Part shown: one piece after another, positions 1 through 9,131 of the stretch
How the letters are laid out: each line of letters starts with the position of its first letter
How positions within the stretch are numbered: position 1 is the first letter of the stretch
Assembly: GCA_900547825.1 (NCBI GenBank)
Contig: URII01000006.1
Location: 1 to 64,000, forward strand
DNA length: 64,000 nt
Reading direction: 5' to 3'
Origin: an uncultured Porphyromonadaceae bacterium
GTDB taxonomy: Bacteria; Bacteroidota; Bacteroidia; Bacteroidales; Muribaculaceae
Notes under the pieces: generated by a model
The model's database searches: none
Seen by the model: the letters and a program-made list of their open reading frames with translations, nothing else
Told to the model about the DNA's origin: nothing
Program-made: the position numbers and the translations under genes

Positions 1-86
1 TGGCGCAGATCATTCGCGCCGAGGGGCACGAGCGCGTGATGGCCTTCTGCAACACGAAGGGCATGGCGGAGATATTTAAAGATTAG
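1..86 (+). CDS. C-terminal end of an unidentified protein (partial)
   Basis: An open frame enters from the window edge (codons start at position 3) and stops at TAG 84-86. It encodes 27 visible residues ending in MAEIFKD, too few to assign a family. Its stop codon overlaps the stop of the convergent rmlC gene (TAA on the minus strand at 83-85), so the two genes meet tail to tail with no spacer. That close packing, together with a continuous open frame, supports a real gene end. Its function cannot be read from this window. Confidence 0.6.
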   Translation, partial: AQIIRAEGHERVMAFCNTKGMAEIFKD

Positions 87-628
87 AAAGGAGTAATGTC
101 TTTCAGGAGTACACCTTTCAGATCTTTTGGCGAGAGATTGAGCTCATTCTCGGCTAACGGCCATTCTATTCCGAGTTCCGGATCGTTGAACATCAGTGTC
201 ATTTCCGATTGCGGGGCATACACGTTGTCAACCTTATATTGGAACTGTGCCATGTCGCTGAGCACTATGAATCCGTGGGCGAAGCCGCGTGGAATGAAAA
301 GCTGGCGTGCATTCTCCTGACTTAATTCCACCGCCACATGCTTTCCGAAAGTGGGCGAATCACCGCGAAGGTCAACAGCCACATCAATAACTGTTCCGTG
401 TGATACTCTTACAAGCTTTGCCTGTGAAAACTCTCCGCGCTGGAAATGCAATCCGCGCAGAACGCCCCGGGTTGAAACTGATTCATTGTCCTGAACGAAT
501 GTTACGTCACCTACATGACGGCGGAACTCGTCAAGCTTGAACGACTCCATGAAGTAACCGCGTGCGTCACCGAACCGTTTAGGCTCTATAAGCCATACTC
601 CGTCTATTTCCAAGGGTTTAAAGTCCAT
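83..628 (-). CDS. rmlC: dTDP-4-dehydrorhamnose 3,5-epimerase
   Basis: RmlC is the cytoplasmic cupin enzyme that epimerises C3 and C5 of dTDP-4-keto-6-deoxyglucose during dTDP-L-rhamnose synthesis for surface polysaccharides. At 181 aa it has the usual family length. Visible signatures are FGDARGYFMES near residues 19-30, the substrate-pocket block RGVLRGLHFQ at 54-63 with the catalytic His61, the DVAVDLR strand at 82-88 and the FIPRGFAHGF block at 111-120. No other rml genes are seen here; rmlA, rmlB or rmlD may lie to the left of the window. The gene starts at an ATG and is monocistronic as far as the window shows. Confidence 0.95.
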   Translation of the reverse strand: MDFKPLEIDGVWLIEPKRFGDARGYFMESFKLDEFRRHVGDVTFVQDNESVSTRGVLRGLHFQRGEFSQAKLVRVSHGTVIDVAVDLRGDSPTFGKHVAVELSQENARQLFIPRGFAHGFIVLSDMAQFQYKVDNVYAPQSEMTLMFNDPELGIEWPLAENELNLSPKDLKGVLLKDITPF

Positions 629-830
629 ATAGATGTCTTGATAAATTGAGTGGAATGATTATTGCGTATATTGAATCTGTTGCTGCAAAATTAAGAATTA
701 TTCCGCATACTCCCATCATGCTTGCACCCATTTCATTCAACAGGCCCTTTTATTCCGGTTACTCAGCTGCCGACGGGTTGCAGGAATGGAAAAAATGCAG
801 TAAATTTGCACTTGTATATAATTTTGCGAA
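629..830. other. Divergent intergenic region rmlC / PBP1A gene
   Basis: This gap carries the upstream signals of two divergent genes. The clear one is a Bacteroidetes -7 box TAAATTTG at 801-808 on the plus strand, with a near-match GTTG at 777-780 at the expected 20-bp distance. It would start the PBP1A transcript about 15 nt before its ATG. No convincing box was found for rmlC, and short open frames here look accidental. Confidence 0.5.
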
Positions 831-3227
831 ATGGACAAATCCAACATATCAACACGTCCGGGACGTCGCCCGTGGGTGGCTATTTTATGGGCCGTTTTCA
901 TCCTCGGTGTATTGGGAATCACATTCTTTTTCGTGCTGATTTACAATGGGGTGATAGGGTATATGCCTGACGTGGAGGAACTGAAGAATCCTCGTGACCG
1001 GTTTGCATCGGTAGTATACTCGGCCGACGGCGAGGAAATAGGCCGTTATTTCAAAAACACCGGCAACCGTGTATATGCCGATTTTGACGAGATTTCCCAA
1101 CATGTGGTGGACGCGCTGATCGCCACCGAGGACTCGCGGTTTGAAGAACATTCAGGCATTGATGCACGTGCTTTGTCGCGTGTGCTTGTCAAGACACTTA
1201 TATTGCGGCAACGCAATGCCGGCGGTGGATCCACCCTGACCCAGCAGCTCGCCAAACAGCTTTATTCACCGCCGTCGGAGAATATATTGTCACGCGCTTT
1301 GCAGAAACCGATAGAGTGGATGATCGCGGTTAAGCTTGAACGCTATTATTCCAAGGAGGAGATAATCAAGATGTATCTAAACCAGTTTGATTTTCTCTAT
1401 AATGCAGTGGGTATCAAGTCGGCGGCATGGGTATATTTCGGAAAAGATCCCAAGAATCTGTCGATCGAGGAAGCAGCCACACTGGTGGGAATGGTCAAGA
1501 ATCCCTCGTATTATAATCCGGTGCGTAAGCCTGAGCGTGTGATCGAGCGCCGTAATGTTGTGTTCCAGCAGATGGAAAAGGCCGGAATGCTTACGACGGC
1601 CGAGGTGGACTCCCTGTCAGCTCTTCCGTTGAAACTTAATTTTCATTCGGTCAACCATAAGGAGGGCCTCGCGCCTTATTTCCGAGAGGAACTGCGCCGC
1701 ATGCTCAGGGCCCATAAGCCCGAACGCGGCGACTATGCGTCGTGGGAATATCAGAAGTATGTTGACGATTCCATTGCATGGGAAACCAACCCGCTCTATG
1801 GATGGATAGATAAGAATCCTAAACCTGACGGCACCAAGTATGACATATATAATGACGGACTGAAGATATATACCACGCTGGATTCGAGAATGCAGCGTTA
1901 TGCCGAGGAAGCCGTCAACGAGCATCTTGGTGGATATCTCCAGCCGGCGTTCAACCGTCAGATACGAGGGGTCAAGGGTGCGCCTTATACCTCCAACCGT
2001 GCCGAACTTTCGGAGATAAGATTGAATCATCTGATCAAGAATGCACTCAAGCAGACTGACCGTTACCGCCTGATGAAGAAGGCCGGCGCTACCAAGGAAG
2101 AAATTGACCGCGCGTTCAATACTCCCCGCGAGATGAAAGTGTTTACTTATCGCGGCATTACCGATACGGTTATGACACCTCGTGATTCGGTGTTATATCA
2201 TAAGTCATTCCTCCGGACCGGATTTATGGCCATGGATCCTGTCAACGGCCATGTAAAAGCATATGTGGGCGGTCCGAATTTCGGTTACTTCCAATATGAT
2301 ATGGTGTCGACCGGCCGTAGGCAGATCGGTTCTACTGTCAAGCCGTTTCTCTACACCTATGCCATGGAGGAAGGCTTTACGCCATGTGATATGCTTTCAA
2401 ACACCCAACCCGTCCTGACGGATGAGAGCGGTGTGACCTGGATGCCACGAAATTCCGGCAAAGGCAGGATAGGGCAGATGGTGGATCTGAAATGGGCGCT
2501 AACCAACTCCAACAACTGGATTTCGGCCCGTCTCATATCACAGCTCTCACCTCCGGCCCTGGTGCGCACAATGCATAATTTCGGTATAAATTCACATCTT
2601 GATCCGGTACTGTCGTTGTGTCTCGGGCCGTGTGATGTTTCCATAAAGGAGATGGTGACGGCATATACGGCATTTGCCAACAACGGCATGCGTGTTGATC
2701 CTATCTTTGTCACGGCAATAGCTGATGGCAACGGTAATATAATAAGTGAATTCACGCCTCGTCACACGGAGGTTATTTCTGAAACAGCCTATTACCGCAT
2801 ACTGTCGATGCTTCTGAATGTGGTGAACGAGGGTACCGGACACCGTTTGCGCGGCGGTCCTTATAACCTTTCGGCCCAGATAGGCGGAAAGACAGGTACC
2901 ACCAACTATAATGCGGACGGATGGTTCATGGGCTTTACTCCACAGCTTGTGGCTGGTGCATGGGTAGGCGGTGACGAGCGCTATATCCATTTCAACAACA
3001 TGGCTTATGGTCAGGGTGCGGCTATGGCTTTGCCGCTTTACGGCAAGTTTATGAAAAAAGTTTTCGCAGATCCGTCACTTCACTACAGCCAAAGTGCCAA
3101 ATTTACATTCCCCGAAGAAATAAATCTCTGCGAAAAAGAATATTATGGTGTAGGAGGCGGCGATGATATTGTGCCGGATGACGACCATAACGCGGAGGAA
3201 GAGAGTGTGGAGGGCATTTTTGATTAA
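831..3227 (+). CDS. Bifunctional penicillin-binding protein 1A (glycosyltransferase/transpeptidase)
   Basis: Class A PBP that polymerises lipid II glycan strands and cross-links their peptides at the inner-membrane outer face. The 798-aa protein has a short basic cytoplasmic tail and one membrane segment (about residues 16-40). A GT51 domain follows, with EDSRFEEH (catalytic Glu100) and GGSTLTQQLAKQLY. The transpeptidase domain has the active-site Ser501 in STVK, SNN at 560-562 and KTG at 687-689. The C-terminal end is acidic. It is followed 26 bp later by a LysM-protein gene, so the two probably share a transcript and a role in the cell wall. The exact paralogue (mrcA or ponA type) cannot be settled from sequence alone. 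Confidence 0.95.
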   Translation: MDKSNISTRPGRRPWVAILWAVFILGVLGITFFFVLIYNGVIGYMPDVEELKNPRDRFASVVYSADGEEIGRYFKNTGNRVYADFDEISQHVVDALIATEDSRFEEHSGIDARALSRVLVKTLILRQRNAGGGSTLTQQLAKQLYSPPSENILSRALQKPIEWMIAVKLERYYSKEEIIKMYLNQFDFLYNAVGIKSAAWVYFGKDPKNLSIEEAATLVGMVKNPSYYNPVRKPERVIERRNVVFQQMEKAGMLTTAEVDSLSALPLKLNFHSVNHKEGLAPYFREELRRMLRAHKPERGDYASWEYQKYVDDSIAWETNPLYGWIDKNPKPDGTKYDIYNDGLKIYTTLDSRMQRYAEEAVNEHLGGYLQPAFNRQIRGVKGAPYTSNRAELSEIRLNHLIKNALKQTDRYRLMKKAGATKEEIDRAFNTPREMKVFTYRGITDTVMTPRDSVLYHKSFLRTGFMAMDPVNGHVKAYVGGPNFGYFQYDMVSTGRRQIGSTVKPFLYTYAMEEGFTPCDMLSNTQPVLTDESGVTWMPRNSGKGRIGQMVDLKWALTNSNNWISARLISQLSPPALVRTMHNFGINSHLDPVLSLCLGPCDVSIKEMVTAYTAFANNGMRVDPIFVTAIADGNGNIISEFTPRHTEVISETAYYRILSMLLNVVNEGTGHRLRGGPYNLSAQIGGKTGTTNYNADGWFMGFTPQLVAGAWVGGDERYIHFNNMAYGQGAAMALPLYGKFMKKVFADPSLHYSQSAKFTFPEEINLCEKEYYGVGGGDDIVPDDDHNAEEESVEGIFD

Positions 3228-3253
3228 CAGTAATTTATCTCAGAGGAGTTATT

Positions 3254-4930
3254 ATGAAATTATTCAGCATATACCGTTTGGGGGCACTTCTGACCTTGAT
3301 GTCGGTTATGTCCGCATCGGCTGCATCGTCATTTCTTAATTCATTGCCCGTAAAGACTCTCAGCGGACATGAATATTACTATTATGAAGTGCTTCCTAAA
3401 GAGACACTGTTTTCGCTGAGTCATAAACTTGGCATATCCCAGGAAATGATTGTGGCTTTCAATCCTGCTGTGGCCGACGGGCTTAAAGCCCACACAATAC
3501 TTTATTTTCCTGTGCATGCGTTTCAAGCACCGGCCACCGCCAATACCGCCGCCAGAACCCATCTGGTAAAGAAACAGGAAACTATTTATGGCCTTGCACA
3601 TCAGTATGGTATAAGCGAGGCCGATCTTATCGCTGCCAATACTGAACTTAAAAACGGACTTAAAACCGGTTCTACGATAGTTATTCCGGCCACCGGATCC
3701 GCAGCAGTTCCGGATCAGCAACCCTCAGGCCGCAGTCAGGGCACGCAGAGTCCGGAAGAGCGTGTCCGTAGGGCTATGGAAGGCGCTTCGGCTGAGAGAG
3801 AGGATGATCTTGCCCCTTCCGATCAGGTAGTGCTTGAAGTAGAAGTGGAGCGTGCGCCGTCCATAGACATAGCGATAATGCTCCCCTTTATGCTGTCATC
3901 TGAAAAACCGGGTAAACAAGCGAAGCTTTATACAGAGTTCTATAAAGGGTTTCTGCTTGCTGTGGACACTTTGCGTAAAACTGATAAGCTGCCTGTGACT
4001 CTCAGGGTTTATGACACCGCCGGCTCGGCTGATTCAGTGAACGCTATTCTGCGGAAACCGGAGTTAGCCGGCACATCCATAATTATTGCGCCTGAATCGC
4101 CGAGAGGGCTTGAGCTTATCGGAGATTTTGCAAAACGTCACAATATACTTGTGCTTAACAATTTTGTGCCTCGTGACGACAGTTACCTCACCAATCCGTT
4201 GATGTTACAGGCTGTTACTCCTACAGAGCTGATGAATGATATAACGGTATCGGGTTTCCTGAAAGAGTTTGAGGAATATACTCCTGTGTTTATCAGCCAT
4301 TCAGGTGCGAAAGCCGATAAGTCGCAGTTTGTGAACATGCTTAAGGCTGCATTGGATTCGGCCGGGCGCCGTTACGAGACAGTATCGTTTGCCAACAAGC
4401 TCACGGCCTCGGATATGTCTAAGTTGGCCCCATCCGTCAATTATGTGTTCGTTCCGTTGCACGGTTCACAGAAGGAGCTCAATCTTATTCTGCCGGCACT
4501 TGTAGAGCGGAAGGATGCTACACGCTATCCTGTGGAGATGGCTTTGTTCGGTTATCCTGAATGGACTACATTCCGCGGATCCACCCTTCAGGGAATGCAT
4601 CAGGCTGGCACTACCATATTCTCCCGGTTCTATAACGACAAGGAGGATCCCGCATCACAGAGTGTTGAGGCGGCTTTCAAACATTGGTTCGGAAATCAGA
4701 TGCTTGCCGCTGCCCCGCGTCAGGGCCTTCTGGGATATGATACTGGAATATATCTGTTGAGGTCGCTTGCCATGCCACTGGCATTCCCGGCCGAGACTCC
4801 GCGTTACAATGGCTTGCAGAACGGGTTTAATTTTGTGTCGCTTGGTGAGGGCAAGGGATTCTGCAACGATGTGGTGTATTTCGTTACATTCAAACCCGGT
4901 GGCATAGTTGATCGCCGTATTGTTAAATGA
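3254..4930 (+). CDS. Secreted LysM protein with periplasmic-binding-protein-like domain
   Basis: 558 aa with a signal peptide (about 1-24). Two LysM peptidoglycan-binding modules lie at about 42-86 and 103-146. A Ser/Glu-rich linker follows, then a long C-terminal region from about 205 (starting IDIAIMLPFML) that resembles the type-1 periplasmic ligand-binding fold of amino-acid ABC receptors. This architecture is common in Bacteroidetes, where the ligand is generally unknown. LysM modules suggest it is held on peptidoglycan. Position between the PBP1A gene and a PorT-like barrel gene, with a 4-bp ATGA overlap to the latter, points to an envelope-related operon. The ligand-binding role is an inference from fold resemblance. 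Confidence 0.8.
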   Translation: MKLFSIYRLGALLTLMSVMSASAASSFLNSLPVKTLSGHEYYYYEVLPKETLFSLSHKLGISQEMIVAFNPAVADGLKAHTILYFPVHAFQAPATANTAARTHLVKKQETIYGLAHQYGISEADLIAANTELKNGLKTGSTIVIPATGSAAVPDQQPSGRSQGTQSPEERVRRAMEGASAEREDDLAPSDQVVLEVEVERAPSIDIAIMLPFMLSSEKPGKQAKLYTEFYKGFLLAVDTLRKTDKLPVTLRVYDTAGSADSVNAILRKPELAGTSIIIAPESPRGLELIGDFAKRHNILVLNNFVPRDDSYLTNPLMLQAVTPTELMNDITVSGFLKEFEEYTPVFISHSGAKADKSQFVNMLKAALDSAGRRYETVSFANKLTASDMSKLAPSVNYVFVPLHGSQKELNLILPALVERKDATRYPVEMALFGYPEWTTFRGSTLQGMHQAGTTIFSRFYNDKEDPASQSVEAAFKHWFGNQMLAAAPRQGLLGYDTGIYLLRSLAMPLAFPAETPRYNGLQNGFNFVSLGEGKGFCNDVVYFVTFKPGGIVDRRIVK

Positions 4931-5625
4931 GGATGAGGGCTTTAACTAAATTCTCACTTGCCATGGGCATTACGGCGGTGACATTTTTCTCGGCTGCCGC
5001 CCAGCGCACATACTCGCCTAATTTCAGCATTGGGCTTAAAGGTGGAGCCACGTTTTCGCGTATGTCATTCAATCCCTCTGTGGAACAGAATTTCAAGCCG
5101 GGCTTCACATTCGGGGCCGTGGTGCGTTACACAGAGGAAAAGCATGTGGGTATTCTTGCAGAGCTGAATGTGACACAGCGCGGTTGGAAAGAGAAGTACG
5201 ACAAAGGGGAGGACTTTTCTTATTCGCGTTCGCTGACATATCTTCAGCTTCCTGTAATGACACATATATTTTTCGGACCCAAGAGATTCAAGATGTTCAT
5301 AAATCTTGGCCCCGAGATCGGATATATGATAGGCAGTTCCATTTCATCCGATTTTGATTACCGTAATATTTCATCGGTTAACGGTTATCCTGCCAAGCGT
5401 GAGACAGAACAGCTCTCAATGGATATAACAGGGAAGTTCGATTACGGAATTGCAGGCGGCATAGGTGGCGAATGGCGTGTAACCCCACGCAATTCCCTGC
5501 TGATTGAAGGCCGGTTCTATTATGGGATAGGCAATATATTCCCGTCGTCGCGCACCGACACTTTTTCCGCTTCGCGCGGTATGTCGATTGAGGCGACTGT
5601 GGCCTGGATGTTCCGCATAAAATAA
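4927..5625 (+). CDS. PorT-family outer-membrane beta-barrel protein
   Basis: 232 aa with a signal peptide ending near AAAQ (residue 26), then alternating amphipathic strands. These include the family-typical SIGLKGGATFSRMSF start, strands rich in aromatic residues, and a terminal strand ending MFRIK. It matches the small barrel family annotated as PorT or outer-membrane-beta-barrel proteins in Bacteroidetes. The first codon overlaps the stop of the LysM gene, indicating translational coupling. PorT in Porphyromonas is a type IX secretion component, but many members of this family are not, so no specific role is assigned. Confidence 0.8.
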   Translation: MRMRALTKFSLAMGITAVTFFSAAAQRTYSPNFSIGLKGGATFSRMSFNPSVEQNFKPGFTFGAVVRYTEEKHVGILAELNVTQRGWKEKYDKGEDFSYSRSLTYLQLPVMTHIFFGPKRFKMFINLGPEIGYMIGSSISSDFDYRNISSVNGYPAKRETEQLSMDITGKFDYGIAGGIGGEWRVTPRNSLLIEGRFYYGIGNIFPSSRTDTFSASRGMSIEATVAWMFRIK

Positions 5626-5648
5626 AATTGTGGATTTTAACTAAAAAA

Positions 5649-5680
5649 TTTGGATAGTATTCCGGAGTTGCTTATCTTTG
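5649..5680 (+). promoter_or_regulatory. Bacteroidetes-type promoter for the 5.7-kb RNA
   Basis: A perfect -33 TTTG (5649-5652) and -7 TATCTTTG (5673-5680) separated by 20 bp match the Bacteroides sigma-ABfr consensus. Transcription would begin near 5686. There is no open frame of note for about 300 bp after it, so it appears to drive a non-coding RNA. Confidence 0.75.
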
Positions 5681-5685
5681 TGGCA

Positions 5686-5907
5686 AGTAAGAATGAGACA
5701 CCTTGTTTTACCTTAGGCTGAGACAATCTTTTAACACAACTATATTAGCAGTTTCAAGGACTAAGGTAACACTTTTGAAAGTGTCGTCGTGATGACGCCG
5801 GTGAGAAAGTGTGTAAAACAATGGTATGATGTAAGTAAATAATTTTACCCTTGTGGCATAAGCCCTTAGTCCTGATGTTCCTTGTTGAAAGGGGCATCAG
5901 TTTTTTT
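5686..5907 (+). ncRNA. Candidate free-standing structured non-coding RNA
   Basis: About 220 nt bounded by a consensus promoter and an intrinsic terminator, with no credible reading frame. AGGACTAAGG (5757-5766) pairs perfectly with CCTTAGTCCT (5864-5873) and closes a domain of about 100 nt. Inside is a hairpin of ACACTTT (5769-5775) with AAAGTGT (5778-5784). A competing helix is possible: TACCTTAG (5709-5716) with CTAAGGTA (5761-5768), which would break the closing stem. It lacks tmRNA, RNase P, SRP, TPP or cobalamin signatures that could be recognised by eye. A 6S-like regulator or an unnamed Bacteroidales RNA is possible. Confidence 0.6.
5872..5907 (+). terminator. Intrinsic terminator
   Basis: CTGATG (5872-5877) pairs with CATCAG (5895-5900), with an inner CCTT/AAGG helix, followed directly by seven T residues. 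It ends the candidate RNA before the next gene. Confidence 0.8.
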
Positions 5908-5908
5908 G

Positions 5909-5916
5909 TAACTTTG
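5909..5916 (+). promoter_or_regulatory. -7 box upstream of outer-membrane receptor gene
   Basis: TAACTTTG fits TAnnTTTG and lies directly behind the terminator, giving a leader of about 65 nt to the ATG at 5988. The -33 region (5885-5888) is a poor match, so confidence is moderate. Confidence 0.45.
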
Positions 5917-5987
5917 GGGTGTCACATTCCATATGTGCAGTGCGTCTTATAATCGGGATGTACAAGTAACAACGTCCCCTATCTATC

Positions 5988-8114
5988 ATGAAACTGAAAC
6001 TATTGATATTTGCATCGGCATTCAGTACATTGCCATGCATTGCCGCTAATGAAACGGCTGATTCAATTGCGGCGCAAGCGCGGTTGGACAGTATTGTTAT
6101 GAATCTTGATGAGGTTGTGGTCGAGGGCCGCACTCAGCGTATAATTCCACATGGGGTTGAGTATATTCCCGACAAAAGGGTGAAGAGGGCGGCAATTGAT
6201 GCTACCGGATTGCTTCAGCAGATGAATATTCCCCAACTTGATATAAAACCCGGATCTACATCGGTCAAAACAATTTCAGGCAAGAGTGTGTCAATGTTTA
6301 TAGACTATACACCGGCCACTGAACAGGATCTGACAGGATTACGCCCCGAGGATGTGCTCCGGGTGGAAGTGCTCCAATATCCCGACGATCCGCGTTTCAA
6401 CAGCCAGCCCTATGTGGTAAATTACATAATGCGTCATTACCAATGGGGAGGATATACGAAACTTACAGCTACCGGGGAGACATTGGGCACTGACTGTGTT
6501 GACGGCGATGTGTATTCCAAATTCGTGTATAAAAAGTGGACTTTTGACGCCAATGCCAGTGGAAGCATGTCACATAACGACAAATACCGGAGTTTTGTGG
6601 AAGAGACCTACCGTGACTTCTATATAGGCGATCGGCATATTGATGAACTTACCCGTACAGCCACCTCCGGTTCTGATTATCTTAAGAAAGGAAATTCGCA
6701 ATGGGCCTCCTTGCGTGCGGCCTATAGAACTGATAATGTCGATATCAGCCATAACATTGCATTCTATCGCACTGCAACACCGTTTATGCGGGATGTTTCG
6801 GAAGTGACGTTCTCGGGAAATGAGTTTTCTTCGTCGCAGGCTCTCTCGTCGGAGTCAACCCAGACTATCGCTCCTTTCATCAGCGGCTACTATTTTTTCA
6901 ATCTCCCGAAGGGAAATTCTGTTCTGGCGTCCTGGCGGTTCAGTCATAACGGTACACGCCGCAACTCATTGTATTCGCTTGGTGAGTTAGAACCTATCAG
7001 GAATGACAACAAGGAGAAATCATATTCTCCGGAAGTGACGCTCCAATATTCGAAAAAATTCGCTCACCGCAATACATTCCGTACCTCGCTTATGAGTTAT
7101 AACACATTCTATAATACCGAATATGCCGGTTCATATGATGGTCGTCAGAAACTGCTTTCGTCGGAAAATATGCTTTTTCTTGAATATATGCAGAACTGGA
7201 AATTCGGATTGAATCTGTATTCGCGTGTGGGAGCATCGTATGTGGTAGGCCGGGTAAATGGAGTGAATACGTTGGAACAATGGAATCCACGGCTCGGTTT
7301 ACAGCTTGAATACAAAATCAGCGACAGGCATTCGGCAAGCATAGAAGGCTGGTGGGGCAACTCACACCCGGCTCCGTCATCGGCCAACTCTGCCATAGTG
7401 CAAAGCAATGAACTGCTGTGGCTTATGGGAAATCCCGATTTGAAGAACACTATATTTGCAACCGTATCGGCCTCATATACATATATCCCTAATAATAAAC
7501 TGAGCTTTTCGGCAACTGCCGAGTATGAGGGAAACCCTGATAAACAGGCTTACGAATTCATGATTATGCCGGGATATGACGGACTAGTAAGGCGCCAGAT
7601 CAATAGTGGAGATTTTCACCGTTATTCGGCATGGTTGTCAGGGACATTGAAACTTTTCAATAACACTCTGTCGGTGCGTGCTAACGCCGGAGCCGAGCGG
7701 ATAGTGTTGACCGGAGTCGATGCCCAGTCGGAAAATCATCTTACGGCCCGCATCAATGCCAATTATTATCTCAAGGCATTTTCATTCATGCTGTTTTATA
7801 ACACTCCGGAGAAGATACTCAATGGATGGACCAACGGCACGCGGATCAATTATAAGAGCACTTATGGCGTTCAGGTGTCATATGCGGCAGGTGACCTGAA
7901 AGCAAGCCTGCAATTCCGCAACTGGTTTGACAGCAACCGCGTGTATGAGAGATTCAATTCTCCATATTTCTCATCATACGGATGGAGCTGGAACAATGAG
8001 ATGGCGAGGAACCTTTCTCTCACACTTAGTTATACATTCCCTTATGGAAAGAAGGTGAACCGCAATAACGAACTTAATAACTCAGGCAGAACTGATTCAG
8101 CCATATTGAAATAA
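5988..8114 (+). CDS. TonB-receptor-like outer-membrane beta-barrel protein
   Basis: 708 aa with a signal peptide (about 1-19). A short LDEVVVEG motif (residues 40-47) is typical of the start of TonB-dependent receptor plugs. A plug-like domain follows, including SVSMFIDYTPATEQDLTGLRPEDVLRVEVL-type residues. The rest is a long barrel with aromatic and alternating strands. There is no N-terminal carboxypeptidase-like domain and no SusD partner, so it is not a classic SusCD pair. It resembles the orphan 'outer membrane beta-barrel protein' family of Bacteroidales. The substrate is unknown. It ends at a strong bidirectional terminator. Confidence 0.75.
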   Translation: MKLKLLIFASAFSTLPCIAANETADSIAAQARLDSIVMNLDEVVVEGRTQRIIPHGVEYIPDKRVKRAAIDATGLLQQMNIPQLDIKPGSTSVKTISGKSVSMFIDYTPATEQDLTGLRPEDVLRVEVLQYPDDPRFNSQPYVVNYIMRHYQWGGYTKLTATGETLGTDCVDGDVYSKFVYKKWTFDANASGSMSHNDKYRSFVEETYRDFYIGDRHIDELTRTATSGSDYLKKGNSQWASLRAAYRTDNVDISHNIAFYRTATPFMRDVSEVTFSGNEFSSSQALSSESTQTIAPFISGYYFFNLPKGNSVLASWRFSHNGTRRNSLYSLGELEPIRNDNKEKSYSPEVTLQYSKKFAHRNTFRTSLMSYNTFYNTEYAGSYDGRQKLLSSENMLFLEYMQNWKFGLNLYSRVGASYVVGRVNGVNTLEQWNPRLGLQLEYKISDRHSASIEGWWGNSHPAPSSANSAIVQSNELLWLMGNPDLKNTIFATVSASYTYIPNNKLSFSATAEYEGNPDKQAYEFMIMPGYDGLVRRQINSGDFHRYSAWLSGTLKLFNNTLSVRANAGAERIVLTGVDAQSENHLTARINANYYLKAFSFMLFYNTPEKILNGWTNGTRINYKSTYGVQVSYAAGDLKASLQFRNWFDSNRVYERFNSPYFSSYGWSWNNEMARNLSLTLSYTFPYGKKVNRNNELNNSGRTDSAILK

Positions 8115-8129
8115 CCGGAATGTAAATAT

Positions 8130-8176
8130 CAGGCCCCGGCTTGCCATTAATGGAATATGGCTGAAGCCGGGGCCTG
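8130..8176. terminator. Bidirectional intrinsic terminator
   Basis: A perfect 13-bp inverted repeat (CAGGCCCCGGCTT 8130-8142 with its complement at 8164-8176) lies between two convergent genes. It is flanked by AT-rich sequence on both sides and can serve both. Confidence 0.85.
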
Positions 8177-8202
8177 GGTTATATTAAAGTGCGGCCTTTG
8201 AC

Positions 8203-9024
8203 CTACTTTTTGTTTTTGGATTCAATATACTCGGTGTACTCCTTGCCTGTTGGAGTAAAGTACTTGCGGAAAAGCTGAGAGTCGTTCATCGTTGTGTTCA
8301 CGTAAGCCTTTTCAGGGAATGAATGGCCCGAGAATTCCTCGCGGAATGTGACTGATGAATGGGGTGGAACCGCCTTTCCGTCAACTTTTGCAGTGGTGCG
8401 TTCATCCACTCCCATGTGCATGTAGTGATAAACGATGTAGAGATTGTAGTCGGAGGCATCTATCGGATGGTCGGTGTCGTTGTTTACCGTTACTTCAAAC
8501 AGGCCCATGTCCATTCCGTATTCAGGATATTTTATCACGGTGAAATCCTGTGACGCCTTGAAATTTTTGGCTGTGTGGCGTATTACCTGATTGATGAGAT
8601 AGGGCATGAAGTCAGTGTCGGCCATGCGTGATGCGTTCTCTGCATCGGTAAGCGAAGTGTCCCACTGGCCGGTGGCCTTGGCGGTTTCAAACACAGAGTC
8701 GGGGTAGGCGAATATGCCGTGCGAGTCGCTTACTTTCATATTCCCGTCAGCGTCCTTGACTATCGTTATGGAGGCTGTGGGGTTGAACTGTACGGTGTAA
8801 GTGCCCGGATTGGCTGTTTCAGTTATTCTCATGCTGTCGGTGGCAAATGAGAGTGCCAGAGAATCGGCTTTTGCCGCATCCGGATATATTGACCGGATGG
8901 AATCAAGCATGTTGTCGGAAGCTTTGATGGCAAAGTCTTCGGCTAAGTCACGCACAGGATCGGATTTTGAGCCGCATGAGGCGATCAGGCACCCTAAGGC
9001 TGCGGCGCATAATAGTTTTTTCAT
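8203..9024 (-). CDS. Lipoprotein of unknown function
   Basis: 273 aa. It begins with a lipoprotein signal peptide (KKLLCAAALGCLIASCGSK, lipid-attached Cys near residue 17). The mature part has many Asp/Ser residues and strand-like segments, including TYTVQFNPTASITIVKD and a pattern DFTVIKYPEYGMDMGLFEVTVNN that looks like an immunoglobulin-like or FxLD-type extracellular domain. No catalytic motif is visible. It reads towards the terminator shared with the receptor gene and is separated from fabF by its own terminator, so it is probably monocistronic. Confidence 0.7.
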   Translation of the reverse strand: MKKLLCAAALGCLIASCGSKSDPVRDLAEDFAIKASDNMLDSIRSIYPDAAKADSLALSFATDSMRITETANPGTYTVQFNPTASITIVKDADGNMKVSDSHGIFAYPDSVFETAKATGQWDTSLTDAENASRMADTDFMPYLINQVIRHTAKNFKASQDFTVIKYPEYGMDMGLFEVTVNNDTDHPIDASDYNLYIVYHYMHMGVDERTTAKVDGKAVPPHSSVTFREEFSGHSFPEKAYVNTTMNDSQLFRKYFTPTGKEYTEYIESKNKK

Positions 9025-9066
9025 GGTTGTGATGTGATATAAGACTGTGTGTTGTTATTTGAAAAT

Positions 9067-9099
9067 CAGGCAGCCGCGTAATGAATGCACGGCTGCCTG
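9067..9099 (-). terminator. Intrinsic terminator after fabF
   Basis: CAGGCAGCCG (9067-9076) and CGGCTGCCTG (9090-9099) form a 10-bp stem. On the leftward strand it is followed by ATTTTC, so it ends the fabF transcript before the lipoprotein gene. Confidence 0.75.
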
Positions 9100-9131
9100 A
9101 AAATGATTGATTTCCGTATGGATCGGATTGA

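Noticed and set aside
5700..5910. A TPP or cobalamin riboswitch
   Set aside because: GGCTGAGA occurs at 5716-5722 region, but the second TPP consensus block is missing, and no B12 box is present. The terminator and separate downstream -7 box argue against a leader riboswitch.
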